From Streptomyces canus 299MFChir4.1 (GTDB taxonomy: Bacteria > Actinomycetota > Actinomycetes > Streptomycetales > Streptomycetaceae), in assembly GCF_000383615.1 (NCBI RefSeq), contig NZ_KB911618.1:1-38608 (forward strand): DNA of 38,608 nt, written 5' to 3'. Below are positions 29,917 through 38,608 of this stretch, piece after piece. Both the position numbers and the translations under genes were made by a program. Numbering within the stretch: the stretch's first letter is position 1; every line of letters begins with the position of its first letter. The notes beneath the pieces are model-generated. The model was not told the origin of the DNA, did no database searches, and worked only from the letters and a program-made list of their open reading frames with translations.

Positions 29917-30597
29917 CTATCCAGGTCGGACGGCGAGATGGACGACGTCCGGTACGCCCCGGGCAACGGGGATCTCCTCGGTACGTACCTGATGGAACCC
30001 GGCATTTGCTAGGGATTGCTCAAATTCCGCAGAGGGTTTCGCCGACCACACGGCCAGTACGCCGCCCGGCTTCAACGCCCTTGCGCAGCTTGTGAGTCCG
30101 GTACGCGCGTAGAGGCCGTGGTTGCCGTCCGTGACCGTCCAGTCGGGCCCGTTGTCGATGTCGAGGCACAGCGCGTCAAAAGTGGCGCATGTCTCATTGA
30201 CGAATCCGACTAGATCCGTTTCCACAATGTTCGTCCGGGGATCGGCGAGCGCCCGCCCCGAGAGGGCCGAGAGCGGGCCAGTGCCGCGGTGCCAGTCGAT
30301 GATCGCCGGTTCCCGCTCGACGACCGTGATCCGGCCCCACCTCGGGTTCGCGGCCGCGTGTGCGAGCGAGAAGCCGACACCGAGGCCGCCGATGAGGACG
30401 TGCGGATCCGGCCGCTCGTCGAGCGCGGCGAGCGCGGCGTCGACGAGCATCCGCTCCGAACGCCCGTCGGAGGTGTCCATCAGGAAGCAGCCGTTGGCGA
30501 TGATCTGGAGCAACTCGCCGTGGCGCCGCAGGACGACCTCTCCGTGCGGACCCTCACGACGGTCCAGGACTTCGGGAATGTCGTACGAGGTGGGCAT
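29917..30597 (-). CDS. Spermidine-synthase-like SAM/dcSAM-binding protein
   Basis: A 226-residue Rossmann-fold protein of the spermidine-synthase/methyltransferase superfamily. The N-terminal strand region VVLRRHGELLQIIANGCFLMDTSD matches the small beta domain of spermidine synthases. VLIGGLGVGFSLAHA (67-81) is motif I, ITVVEREPAIIDWHR carries the acidic residue after strand 2, and DALCLDIDNGPDW is the strand-4 motif with Asp. Length is shorter than true spermidine synthase (about 280), and several catalytic blocks are not obvious, so the substrate is open. The gene stands alone, 90 bases upstream of the response regulator on the same strand and divergent from the rhomboid-like gene. CAGAAT six bases before the ATG is a possible leaderless -10. 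Confidence 0.8.
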   Translation of the reverse strand: MPTSYDIPEVLDRREGPHGEVVLRRHGELLQIIANGCFLMDTSDGRSERMLVDAALAALDERPDPHVLIGGLGVGFSLAHAAANPRWGRITVVEREPAIIDWHRGTGPLSALSGRALADPRTNIVETDLVGFVNETCATFDALCLDIDNGPDWTVTDGNHGLYARTGLTSCARALKPGGVLAVWSAKPSAEFEQSLANAGFHQVRTEEIPVARGVPDVVHLAVRPG

Positions 30598-30736
30598 CGG
30601 CCCATTCTGGCAGGTGCGGGGCCCGGGCCGGGGTTCCTTGAGAAGTCCCTGTGAATCGGGGCAGGGGTGGCGCAGGTCACAGACAGTGGGCGGGTGGGAC
30701 GCGAAGGGTGGGGTGGGACGGAAGGAGCAGCTCACC

Positions 30737-31576
30737 TTGGAACGGACCGCGCCGCCCCCGGCTGCCTCCGACGCGCCCGCCCCGGAACCACCTGCCCCGG
30801 AAGCACCTGTCTCGGACGCGTGCTTTCCGGATGTGGCCGGACTGCTCGACGGGATGCCCCGGCAGCGGGAACGGGGCGAGACGGATGCCGCCGGGACACC
30901 GTGGACCCGCACGGCAACGGCTGCTCCGGACACCCGGGTTCGCTTCCCCCGGCTCCTGCGACTGCTCCCCACCCCCACCGGGACACCGTTCACCTTCGTC
31001 TACGGCGCCGTCCTGGCCGTCATCTCCCTGGTCGCCGCGCAGTTGGACCCCGCCGTGGTGCACACCCTGCACCAGGGCTCCAGCACCGATGTCGCGCACC
31101 TCGTGCGCACGCCCGTACTGGTGCTGGTGGCCAGCGCGTCGTGGATCGCGGGCGGGATCCTCTCGCCGTACGCCCTCGCGCTGCTGTTCGTCCTCACCGC
31201 GCTGGAGCGCCGGATCGGTGGTGTGCGCACGGCCGGTGTCTTCCTGTTCGGGCACATCGGGGCGACCCTCGCGACGGAGGTCCCCATAGGCCTCGCGGTC
31301 GTGGCCGGGCAGTTGCCGGCCAGTTCGCTGCACCGCCTCGACTACGGCGTCAGCTTCGGCGTGGCCGCGAGCCTCGGCGCGCTGGCGGGGCTGCTCGGGC
31401 CGTGGCTGCGCTGGCCGTTGCTCGCCCTCTTCGGCTGGGTGCTGGTGTCCGACCTGATCGCGTTCACCGACCCGCTGACCGACTGGGGCCATCCGATCGC
31501 CCTGACGATCGGAGTCGCGACTTGGCCGCTGGTGCGGCGCCGGTACCGGGACCGGCAACCCGTCGCCGCCGGTTAG
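30737..31576 (+). CDS. Rhomboid-like multi-pass membrane protein
   Basis: A 279-residue protein. A disordered Pro/Ala/Glu-rich cytoplasmic N-terminus (about 1-75) is followed by six hydrophobic segments from residue 84 on. The pattern resembles the Rhomboid_2-like family: a membrane segment with YGVSFG (S206 within a GxSxG-like block) and a late helix with DWGHPIALTIG (H252), which could form a Ser-His dyad as in rhomboid proteases. Classical GASG is not kept, so it may be an inactive relative. The TTG at 30737 is chosen because GAAGGAGC stands about ten bases before it; the usual ATG/GTG options upstream lack ribosome sites. It converges with the GNAT gene after 33 bases. Confidence 0.72.
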   Translation: MERTAPPPAASDAPAPEPPAPEAPVSDACFPDVAGLLDGMPRQRERGETDAAGTPWTRTATAAPDTRVRFPRLLRLLPTPTGTPFTFVYGAVLAVISLVAAQLDPAVVHTLHQGSSTDVAHLVRTPVLVLVASASWIAGGILSPYALALLFVLTALERRIGGVRTAGVFLFGHIGATLATEVPIGLAVVAGQLPASSLHRLDYGVSFGVAASLGALAGLLGPWLRWPLLALFGWVLVSDLIAFTDPLTDWGHPIALTIGVATWPLVRRRYRDRQPVAAG

Positions 31577-31609
31577 GCCCGACGCCGCCGCCGTCCCGGT
31601 GGCCCCGTG

Positions 31610-32410
31610 TCAGCCGGCCGGTGGCGTCCAGACGTAGGGCGTGGTCGTCGTCACCGCGTGCAGGCCGAGCCGGCGCAGGATGGGCGCGCTGTCGTCCGAC
31701 GCGTCCACGTGCAGCCAGGTGACCCCGCGGGAGACGGCGAGAGCGGCGCGTACGGCGACCAGGGCACGGTAGATGCCCCTGCCCCGCCAGTCGGCCAGGG
31801 TGGAACCGCCCCACAGGCTCGCGAACTCCGTGCCCGGGCGGAACACCAGCCAGGCGGCGCACACCACTTCGCCGTCCGCCTCGGCGACGTACACCGCGGT
31901 GTCGTCCGGCGCGGTGGCGACCCGGCCGATCAGCTCCTCGGCGAGCCAGCCCCAGTCCTGGCCCCACACCGCCGACTCCATCGCGGCGATCCGCCACATG
32001 TCGGCGTCCGCCGTGACCCGGCGCACGGTGACGCCGTCCGGCAGCACGGGCTCTCCTACGGCCATCTCGGCGGCCCGGCCGACCAGTACCGTCTCCCGCT
32101 CCTCGGGCACGAAACCGGCCGCGGTCAGTCGGTCGGTGAGGTCGGCCGGGGTGTCGTGGGAGCGGGTCTTCCACTCGACGGCCTCGCCGCGCGCCGCGAA
32201 GAAGTCCCGTTGCCGCGCGATGAGTGCGTCGAGCGCGTCACCCGCCACGCCGAGGTCACGCGGCCCGCTCACGAACCCGCGGAACTGGCCGACGATCCGC
32301 AGCAGGGGTCCGTCCTGCTCGTACGTCACCCCCGTGGGCGGGGCCGGGGGAGCGCCGCGCATCTGGTCGTCGTAGGCGGAGAGGAGGTGCTGTATGTGGG
32401 TGGTGGTCAT
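31610..32410 (-). CDS. GNAT-family N-acetyltransferase (266 aa)
   Basis: A 266-residue protein with a C-terminal GNAT domain (about 125-260). TVRRVTADADMWRIAAMESAVWG starts the domain, AVYVAEADGEVVCAAWLVFRPGTEFASLWGGSTLADWRGRGIYRALV contains strand 4 and the acetyl-CoA loop RGRGIY, and HVDASDDSAPILRRLGLHAV ends it. The N-terminal ~110 residues (ending FVPEERETVLVGR) may be a divergent partner domain, making a two-GNAT protein. The acceptor is unknown. The ATG overlaps by ATGA with the stop of a short upstream frame of doubtful reality. Confidence 0.85.
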   Translation of the reverse strand: MTTTHIQHLLSAYDDQMRGAPPAPPTGVTYEQDGPLLRIVGQFRGFVSGPRDLGVAGDALDALIARQRDFFAARGEAVEWKTRSHDTPADLTDRLTAAGFVPEERETVLVGRAAEMAVGEPVLPDGVTVRRVTADADMWRIAAMESAVWGQDWGWLAEELIGRVATAPDDTAVYVAEADGEVVCAAWLVFRPGTEFASLWGGSTLADWRGRGIYRALVAVRAALAVSRGVTWLHVDASDDSAPILRRLGLHAVTTTTPYVWTPPAG

Positions 32411-32526
32411 GGTCGTTCGTTCCCCCGGTCGTCTAGGTCGTCTAGGTCGTTCTGGTCGTCACCAGGCACGCGCGCGTGGAGGTGCTGGTCGTGTCGAGGG
32501 TCCTCGTTCAGGAGGGCGTGGCGCAT
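32407..32526 (-). CDS. Possible short upstream reading frame (39 aa), doubtful
   Basis: A 39-codon frame whose TGA overlaps the GNAT start (ATGA), which is typical of coupled genes. The peptide begins MRHALLNEDPRHDQHLHA and ends in an Asp-rich tail produced by a GTCGTCTAG tandem repeat (32428-32447). It has no ribosome site, and the frame stays open further upstream without a good start. It could be a leader peptide or chance. Confidence 0.2.
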   Translation of the reverse strand: MRHALLNEDPRHDQHLHARVPGDDQNDLDDLDDRGNERP

Positions 32527-32800
32527 GTTCGTGGGCGACGGCGTGGCAGAGGGTGAGGCGATGCAGACCGAGGTCGTGCAGCACCGGCGACGGGTTCTTG
32601 GCGTGCTCGTCCCGGGGGCCGGCGGCGAGGCCGGCTCGCGGTCACCGGGTTTCAGGCCGCCGGGAAGAGGGAGGACCGGCTGGGCGTTGTCCGCCGTGCG
32701 GCCGGCGGGAACCACCGGAGGTATCGGCGTGATCACCGGCGCAGCATGACAGAGGCCGTCCGCGGCCGCCTCGGGGTTTTCCGCGGACGGTGACGGACGG
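32411..32800. other. 390-bp region between two GNAT genes, no secure gene
   Basis: Both flanking genes are on the minus strand. The region contains the tandem GTCGTCTAG repeat near 32428-32447 and the doubtful 39-codon frame. No hairpin terminator was recognised just after the upstream GNAT gene apart from weak GGACGGTGAC/GTCACC-type symmetry near 32785-32805. No known RNA family is recognised. Confidence 0.4.
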
Positions 32801-33457
32801 TCACCCAGAGTCCGGCCCCACGAACTTCGCACTGGTGAGCGGAGCCTCCACATGCCAGCCCACAGACTCGTACAGCGCCCGTCCCGCCGGGGTTCCGAGG
32901 ACGCCGGTGTCCGCCCCCGCGGCGGCCGCCGCGGCCTGCAGCGTGCGCATGACGACGCTGCCCAGGCCCAGGCGCCGCTGGGCGGGCGCGGTCTCGATCT
33001 GGTCGAAGACGGCGGTCGCGCCGGTCGGGGCGGTCTGGCCGCGGGCCGCGAGGGAGCCGTCGGGCGCGGCGACGAGCACGCCCGTGACCCCGCCTGCGGA
33101 CCAGACGCGCTTCCGGTAGCCCTCGGGGACCTGCGTACGTCCGCCCTCCGCTCCGGCCGGCGGGACCGTCATCAGATACCCCGGCTCGGGATCCACCCAC
33201 CAGCCCCCGCCGAGCCGGCCTCCCATCACCGCCGGGTCCTGGAACACCTTGAGCCACACCCCGGCGCCCGTCACCCCGCCCGCGACCTTGCGCACGAGCT
33301 CCTCGTCCACGTCGTCGCCCAGCGCCTCGAAGACATGCCGCGAGACCTGCGCGAGCTGCCCCACGTCGACGGTGAACCCCCACGGCTCACGCTCCGGCGG
33401 GGCGGCCCCGCGGGACACCACCCAACCCGTCACCCACGCCTGTACGACTCCGTCCAT
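32801..33457 (-). CDS. GNAT-family N-acetyltransferase (218 aa)
   Basis: A 218-residue protein. The C-terminal half is a GNAT fold: TGVLVAAPDGSLAARGQTAPTG (strands 2-3), FDQIETAPAQRRLGLGSVVMRTL with the acetyl-CoA P-loop RRLGLG (about 163-168), and GVLGTPAGRALYESVGWHVEAPL as the closing helix/strand. The first ~80 residues are family-specific. The start at 33457 has a GGGGG stretch just upstream, and the codon pattern before it is not coding-like. It diverges from lon across 191 bases. The acceptor is unknown. Confidence 0.85.
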   Translation of the reverse strand: MDGVVQAWVTGWVVSRGAAPPEREPWGFTVDVGQLAQVSRHVFEALGDDVDEELVRKVAGGVTGAGVWLKVFQDPAVMGGRLGGGWWVDPEPGYLMTVPPAGAEGGRTQVPEGYRKRVWSAGGVTGVLVAAPDGSLAARGQTAPTGATAVFDQIETAPAQRRLGLGSVVMRTLQAAAAAAGADTGVLGTPAGRALYESVGWHVEAPLTSAKFVGPDSG

Positions 33458-33550
33458 GGCAACCCCCTGTAAAGGCCTATGTAATGACCGCTGACCCCAT
33501 GCACCTATTACGCGATGACGATAGGTCCGGAAGCGCCGATTCCGGCAGTC

Positions 33551-33571
33551 GTGATCGCCGTCAGCGAACAG
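33551..33571. promoter_or_regulatory. ClgR-like palindrome upstream of lon
   Basis: TGATCGC-CGTCA-GCGAACA is close to the CGC...GCG inverted sequence bound by ClgR, the activator of clp and lon genes in actinobacteria. It lies about 80-95 bases before the lon start. The left arm deviates (GATCGC instead of GTTCGC), so this is a candidate only. Confidence 0.4.
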
Positions 33572-33606
33572 GCAGGCGGGTGGGGAACATTCGACGGCGC
33601 ATGCGC

Positions 33607-33627
33607 ATTGAGTCGGCATAGCTCAAC
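33607..33627 (+). promoter_or_regulatory. HAIR-like HspR operator upstream of lon
   Basis: TTGAG-N9-CTCAA at 33608-33626 matches the core and spacing of the HspR-associated inverted repeat (CTTGAGT-N7-ACTCAAG) with one mismatch in each outer position. It lies 22-42 bases before the ATG. HspR is known to repress lon, dnaK and clpB in Streptomyces, so heat-shock control is expected. Confidence 0.75.
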
Positions 33628-33648
33628 TTGAATGCCGAAGGGGAGATC

Positions 33649-36063
<2,415 letters not shown>

Positions 36064-36110
36064 CGCCGTAGTCCGTCAGCGGGCTGCGTCCGCGGGCACC
36101 GGATGAGGTG

Positions 36111-36146
36111 AAGGCCCGGGTTCTTCGTGAGGGAGGCCCGGGCCTT
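36111..36146. terminator. Hairpin terminator between lon and GH25 gene
   Basis: AAGGCCCGGG (36111-36120) pairs exactly with CCCGGGCCTT (36137-36146) over a 16-base loop. The genes converge here, so it can serve both. Confidence 0.85.
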
Positions 36147-36165
36147 CGCCGTACGCCGGGGCGGG

Positions 36166-37029
36166 TCAGCCGTTAGCGAGCGCCTGCACCCGGTCGAGGG
36201 CCCCGTCGAAGCGGTCGTGGTCGCCGACGGTCGGGCCGGAGGAGGTGTACTGCCACATGGTGTACCCGCTCCAGCCGGCCGGGAGGGTGCCGGCCGTCGA
36301 GGCGTACCGGGCGATCCACAGCGGGTTGGCGGAGGCGAAGCCGCCGTAGTCGCCGGTGCACTGGGCCCACCAGCTGGTGGCGGTGTAGATGACCGCGTGG
36401 CGGCCGGTGCGGGCCTTGTACTGGTTCAGGAAGTCGCGGATCCAGGTGACCATCGCGCTCTGCGTCTTGTCGAAGCAGGCGTCGCCGTACGGGTTCCACT
36501 CGATGTCGAGCACCCCGGGCAGTGTCCTGCCGTCCTTGGACCAGGCACCGCCGTGGTCGACGAAGTAGTCGGCCTGCGTGGCGCCGCTCGTGGTGTCCGG
36601 GGTGGCGAAGTGGTAGGCCCCGCGGATCATGCCGACGTCGTAGGAGCCGGAGTACTGCTGGGAGAAGTAGGGATTCGTGTAGTACGTCCCCTCGCTCGCC
36701 TTGCTGTACGCCCACCGGACACCGCTGTTCCACAGGGTCGGCCAGGCGACGTTGCCCTGATAGCTGGCGACGTCGACGCCCTCCGCCCGGGTGGCGCGGG
36801 TGGCCGTGGGCAGACCGTCCTGGCCGTCATGCGCTACGACGCCCATTCCCATGTGGGCGGAGCCGCGGGCCGGGGTGGCGGTGGAGATGGCGGTGGCGCC
36901 GGTCTCGGGGGCTTCTGCGGCCGAGGCGGGGGTGGTGGGGGACGTGGGGAGCAGGGAGAACGCGGTGAGGAGGAGTCCGACGAGGAAGAGGCGTCGGGGA
37001 CGTATGGGTCCTTGTTTGTGTACGGGCAT
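36166..37029 (-). CDS. Secreted GH25 lysozyme (N,O-diacetylmuramidase-type)
   Basis: A 287-residue exported glycoside hydrolase family 25 enzyme, which cleaves the MurNAc-GlcNAc bond of peptidoglycan. The signal peptide has a basic start (HKQGPIRPRR), a hydrophobic core (LFLVGLLLTAFSLL) and a probable cleavage after ASA (residue 37). After a Thr/Ala-rich stretch, the catalytic domain runs about 83-280. It shows EGVDVASYQG with Asp86, AYHFATPDT, and VLDIEWNP with the D175-x-E177 pair (E177 the likely acid). WIARYAS and TMWQYTSSG fit the family barrel. The ATG at 37029 is chosen for the proper signal peptide. A role in cell-wall turnover or attack on other bacteria is likely; no wall-binding domain is present. 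Confidence 0.93.
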   Translation of the reverse strand: MPVHKQGPIRPRRLFLVGLLLTAFSLLPTSPTTPASAAEAPETGATAISTATPARGSAHMGMGVVAHDGQDGLPTATRATRAEGVDVASYQGNVAWPTLWNSGVRWAYSKASEGTYYTNPYFSQQYSGSYDVGMIRGAYHFATPDTTSGATQADYFVDHGGAWSKDGRTLPGVLDIEWNPYGDACFDKTQSAMVTWIRDFLNQYKARTGRHAVIYTATSWWAQCTGDYGGFASANPLWIARYASTAGTLPAGWSGYTMWQYTSSGPTVGDHDRFDGALDRVQALANG

Positions 37030-37262
37030 CGAGTGCCTCCGATGGCTCGGTGGGGTGGGGGACGAGGAACGGGCCGGGGCCGGCCGGGCTGACGTGAGCA
37101 TGCCAGCCACCGCTCGGTGAAGACGCTGCGTACGGCGACGACGGGGTGGAGAGGGACCGGAGGCTGCCATTGGTCCAGCCCTGCGAAATACTTACGGAGC
37201 TGCGGTGGTGTCGCAATTTGGCGGAAACCTTCACGACCGGGAAATTCAAGGCAGGGGCTGAC

Positions 37263-37757
37263 GTGCACGAAGACGGAAACGGCGACGGTGGCCGGGGCGG
37301 GGCCGACGTGGCGCCGAGCGGTGTGGATCAGCCCGGATTCCTGGCGCTGGAGCGCGAGTTGACCGTCCTGCTGCGCCGCGCCCGGGCCAACCAGGGGGAG
37401 ATGGCCCGGGAGGTCCACCCCGACCTGGAGTCGGCGGCTTACGGACTGCTCGTCCGTCTGGATGAATGCGGCCGCCAGCGTGCCACCGAACTGGCCGCCT
37501 ACATCGGCGTCGGCAAGGCCACGATGTCCCGGCAGCTGCGTGCCCTGGAGGACCTGGGCCTGGTCGCCCGCGAACCCGACCCGGCGGACGGCCGTGCCTG
37601 GCTGGTGGACCTCACGAAGGAGGGCCGCTCCCGGGTACAGAGGGTCCGCGACGCACGCCGGGCCCGGTACGCGGGCCGACTGGCCCACTGGGACCCGGAC
37701 GAGGTCACCCAACTGGCACGGCTGTTGCACCAGCTGAACAGGGGTATGGAGAAGTAG
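37263..37757 (+). CDS. MarR-family transcriptional regulator
   Basis: A 164-residue protein. After an Asp/Gly-rich N-terminus comes a MarR dimer helix (FLALERELTVLLRRARANQ). The winged helix-turn-helix follows (about 70-125: AAYGLLVRLDECGRQRATELAAYIGVGKATMSRQLRALEDLGLVARE), then the wing DPADGRAWLVDLTKEGR. C-terminal helices complete the dimer interface (DEVTQLARLLHQLNRGME). The GTG at 37263 has AGGGG about seven bases upstream; upstream in-frame sequence is not coding-like. It diverges from the GH25 gene across 233 bases and may regulate it, but no operator is clear. The repeat-rich region follows. Confidence 0.9.
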   Translation: MHEDGNGDGGRGGADVAPSGVDQPGFLALERELTVLLRRARANQGEMAREVHPDLESAAYGLLVRLDECGRQRATELAAYIGVGKATMSRQLRALEDLGLVAREPDPADGRAWLVDLTKEGRSRVQRVRDARRARYAGRLAHWDPDEVTQLARLLHQLNRGMEK

Positions 37758-37838
37758 GCCGCCCCCGAGCACCGCAGGGTCCGGCGTACCGCCGGGCGAG
37801 GTGGGCGGACGCCTCCCTTGTACCGGCGCCGGTGCGAT

Positions 37839-38300
37839 GTCGTCGAGCGGGTCGGGCAGGCGTTTGCTTGGGCCGGGTGGGTGGGGTGGTCGAGTGTGCC
37901 GGGTGGGGGTTGCTCCGGCCGGGGGCCCCAAGTGACCGTGGCGGATCGGTGTCGTCGAGTGCGCCGGATGACAGTCCGCTCCGGGCGGGCGCCTGCCGTG
38001 GTGGTGCCGGGTCGGCGTTGTCGGCGCGCCGGGTGGCGGCCGTGGTCGAGCAGGTCGGGGCGGGTGCCCGCTGCCGCCGGGTGCCTGTTGTGGTCGTGCC
38101 GGATCGGTGTCGTCGAGTCGGCCGAGCGGGTGTCTGCTCCGGCCGGCTGCCCTTTGGGCCGTGCCGGGGCGGCGTTGTCGGCGCGCCGGATGACAGTCCG
38201 CTCAGGGCGGCGCCCGCCGTGCCAGTGACCGGTCGGTGTCAGCCAGTGCGCCGGGCCGGCCGGGCGTCGGTCGTGGTGGGCCGGGGGGAATCGTTGAGTG
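37839..38300 (+). repeat. Degenerate GC-rich tandem-repeat array
   Basis: A phrase like CGGTGTCGTCGAGTGCGCCGG recurs with changes at about 37839, 37947, 38013, 38104, 38170, 38234 and 38291, at spacings of roughly 57-108 bases. Each is followed by a GCTCCGG..GGGCG-type block and GTGCCGG. Clear sub-matches are GCGCCGGATGACAGTCCGCTC at 37961-37981 and 38183-38203 (exact), and GTGCCGGGTCGGCGTTGTCGG at 38004 and 38161 (one change). Confidence 0.65.
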
Positions 38301-38350
38301 CGCCAGGCGTGCGTCGCTCCGACCGACCTCCCCGTCGCGCCGATGTCGGG

Positions 38351-38409
38351 GCGACCCCGTCGACCCCACCGCACGGCCTCCGCTCCGGCGGCTGGTCACG
38401 GGTCGGCCC
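38351..38409 (+). repeat. 59-bp direct repeat, copy 1
   Basis: This stretch (starting GCGACCCCGTCGACCCCACC) recurs at 38550-38608 with a single base change (C to G at the sixth position), 199 bases later. It includes the block CGCTCCGGCGGCTGGTCACG. Confidence 0.85.
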
Positions 38410-38549
38410 GCCCCTGCCCCGGGTAGGCACCCGGGCCGTCGTGCGGATCGGTGTCGTCACGGTTCCCGCTGCTCGCCCGGTCGCCGCCGCTCGCGGCTCC
38501 GGCGTCGTCGGTCGGCGTGCGGGCCGTCGTGCCGGCCGGTGCGGTCAGG

Positions 38550-38608
38550 GCGACGCCGTCGACCCCACCGCACGGCCTCCGCTCCGGCGGCTGGTCACGG
38601 GTCGGCCC
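38550..38608 (+). repeat. 59-bp direct repeat, copy 2 (runs to window edge)
   Basis: The second copy of the 38351-38409 repeat. It stops only because the window ends, so the true repeat is probably longer and further copies may follow. Confidence 0.85.

Larger units (their letters stand above)
37758..38608. other. 851-bp repeat-rich region, no convincing gene
   Basis: No frame has a ribosome site plus recognisable protein. The open frames on both strands translate the repeats into Arg/Pro/Gly-rich text, and the longest minus-strand one runs into marR. Features seen: the perfect palindrome ACCGGCGCCGGT (37822-37833), a degenerate tandem array, a 21-bp repeat and a 59-bp direct repeat. The region continues to the window edge. 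Confidence 0.65.

Noticed and set aside
37818..38228. 136-codon plus-strand frame within the tandem repeats
   Set aside because: Arg/Gly/Ser/Cys-rich repeat translation with no convincing start signal; treated as repeat DNA.
37499..38374. 291-codon minus-strand frame over marR and the repeat region
   Set aside because: It overlaps the MarR gene completely at one end and elsewhere translates the GC-rich repeats into Arg/Pro/Thr-rich text without a ribosome site.
37839..38608. CRISPR array
   Set aside because: The repeats are degenerate, unevenly spaced and much longer than CRISPR repeats; there are no cas genes nearby.

Overview
The window is a high-GC actinobacterial chromosome segment, almost certainly Streptomyces. 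The evidence is the strong G/C bias at third codon positions, frequent GTG/TTG starts, a nickel superoxide dismutase with its maturation protease, a fused 2-oxoglutarate decarboxylase/dehydrogenase, an ECF42-type sigma factor with a DGPF partner, a Lon gene preceded by an HspR-type (HAIR) element, and dispersed GC-rich intergenic repeats typical of the genus. From memory, the order sodN - sodX - CGNR protein - amino-acid ABC operon - malic enzyme ... kgd - two-component system - lon matches the conserved core of Streptomyces chromosomes. I could not run an alignment to confirm this.

Left part (1-10.9 kb), more variable: the end of an IS630-type transposase abuts a tetR gene that diverges from a RibD/DHFR-like reductase. 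Next come a small zinc-ribbon protein, a DGPF/YCII protein with its ECF42 sigma factor, a DUF952 protein, a one-TM protein, two VOC proteins and an AraC-type regulator. A phosphate module follows: Pit transporter, two-TM protein and PPK2. Then comes an unusual pair: a GNAT domain fused to a HisC-like aminotransferase, translationally coupled to a CdsA-like cytidylyltransferase.

Middle (10.9-23.8 kb): sodN and sodX diverge. They are followed by a CGNR regulator, a SAM methyltransferase, a three-gene polar amino-acid ABC importer, malic enzyme, a repeat-rich gap and an MDR-type oxidoreductase. Next is a coupled pair of a 69-residue HTH protein and a Clp-N-domain protein, controlled by a promoter embedded in two palindromes. 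A coupled DUF4097/PadR pair with palindromes upstream, a conserved hypothetical protein and a DUF6104 protein complete the section.

Right part (23.8-38.6 kb): kgd (the largest gene), an OmpR-type response regulator with its histidine kinase, a spermidine-synthase-like protein, a rhomboid-like membrane protein, two GNAT acetyltransferases, lon, a secreted GH25 lysozyme and a MarR regulator. The last ~850 bases hold no convincing gene but carry a degenerate tandem-repeat array and a 59-bp direct repeat.

Themes: central carbon metabolism (malic enzyme, Kgd), metal/oxidative stress (SodN/SodX), protein quality control (Lon, Clp-N protein) and phosphate/polyphosphate handling. Many genes have a TANNNT -10-like hexamer 6-7 bases before the start codon and no Shine-Dalgarno, suggesting leaderless transcripts.
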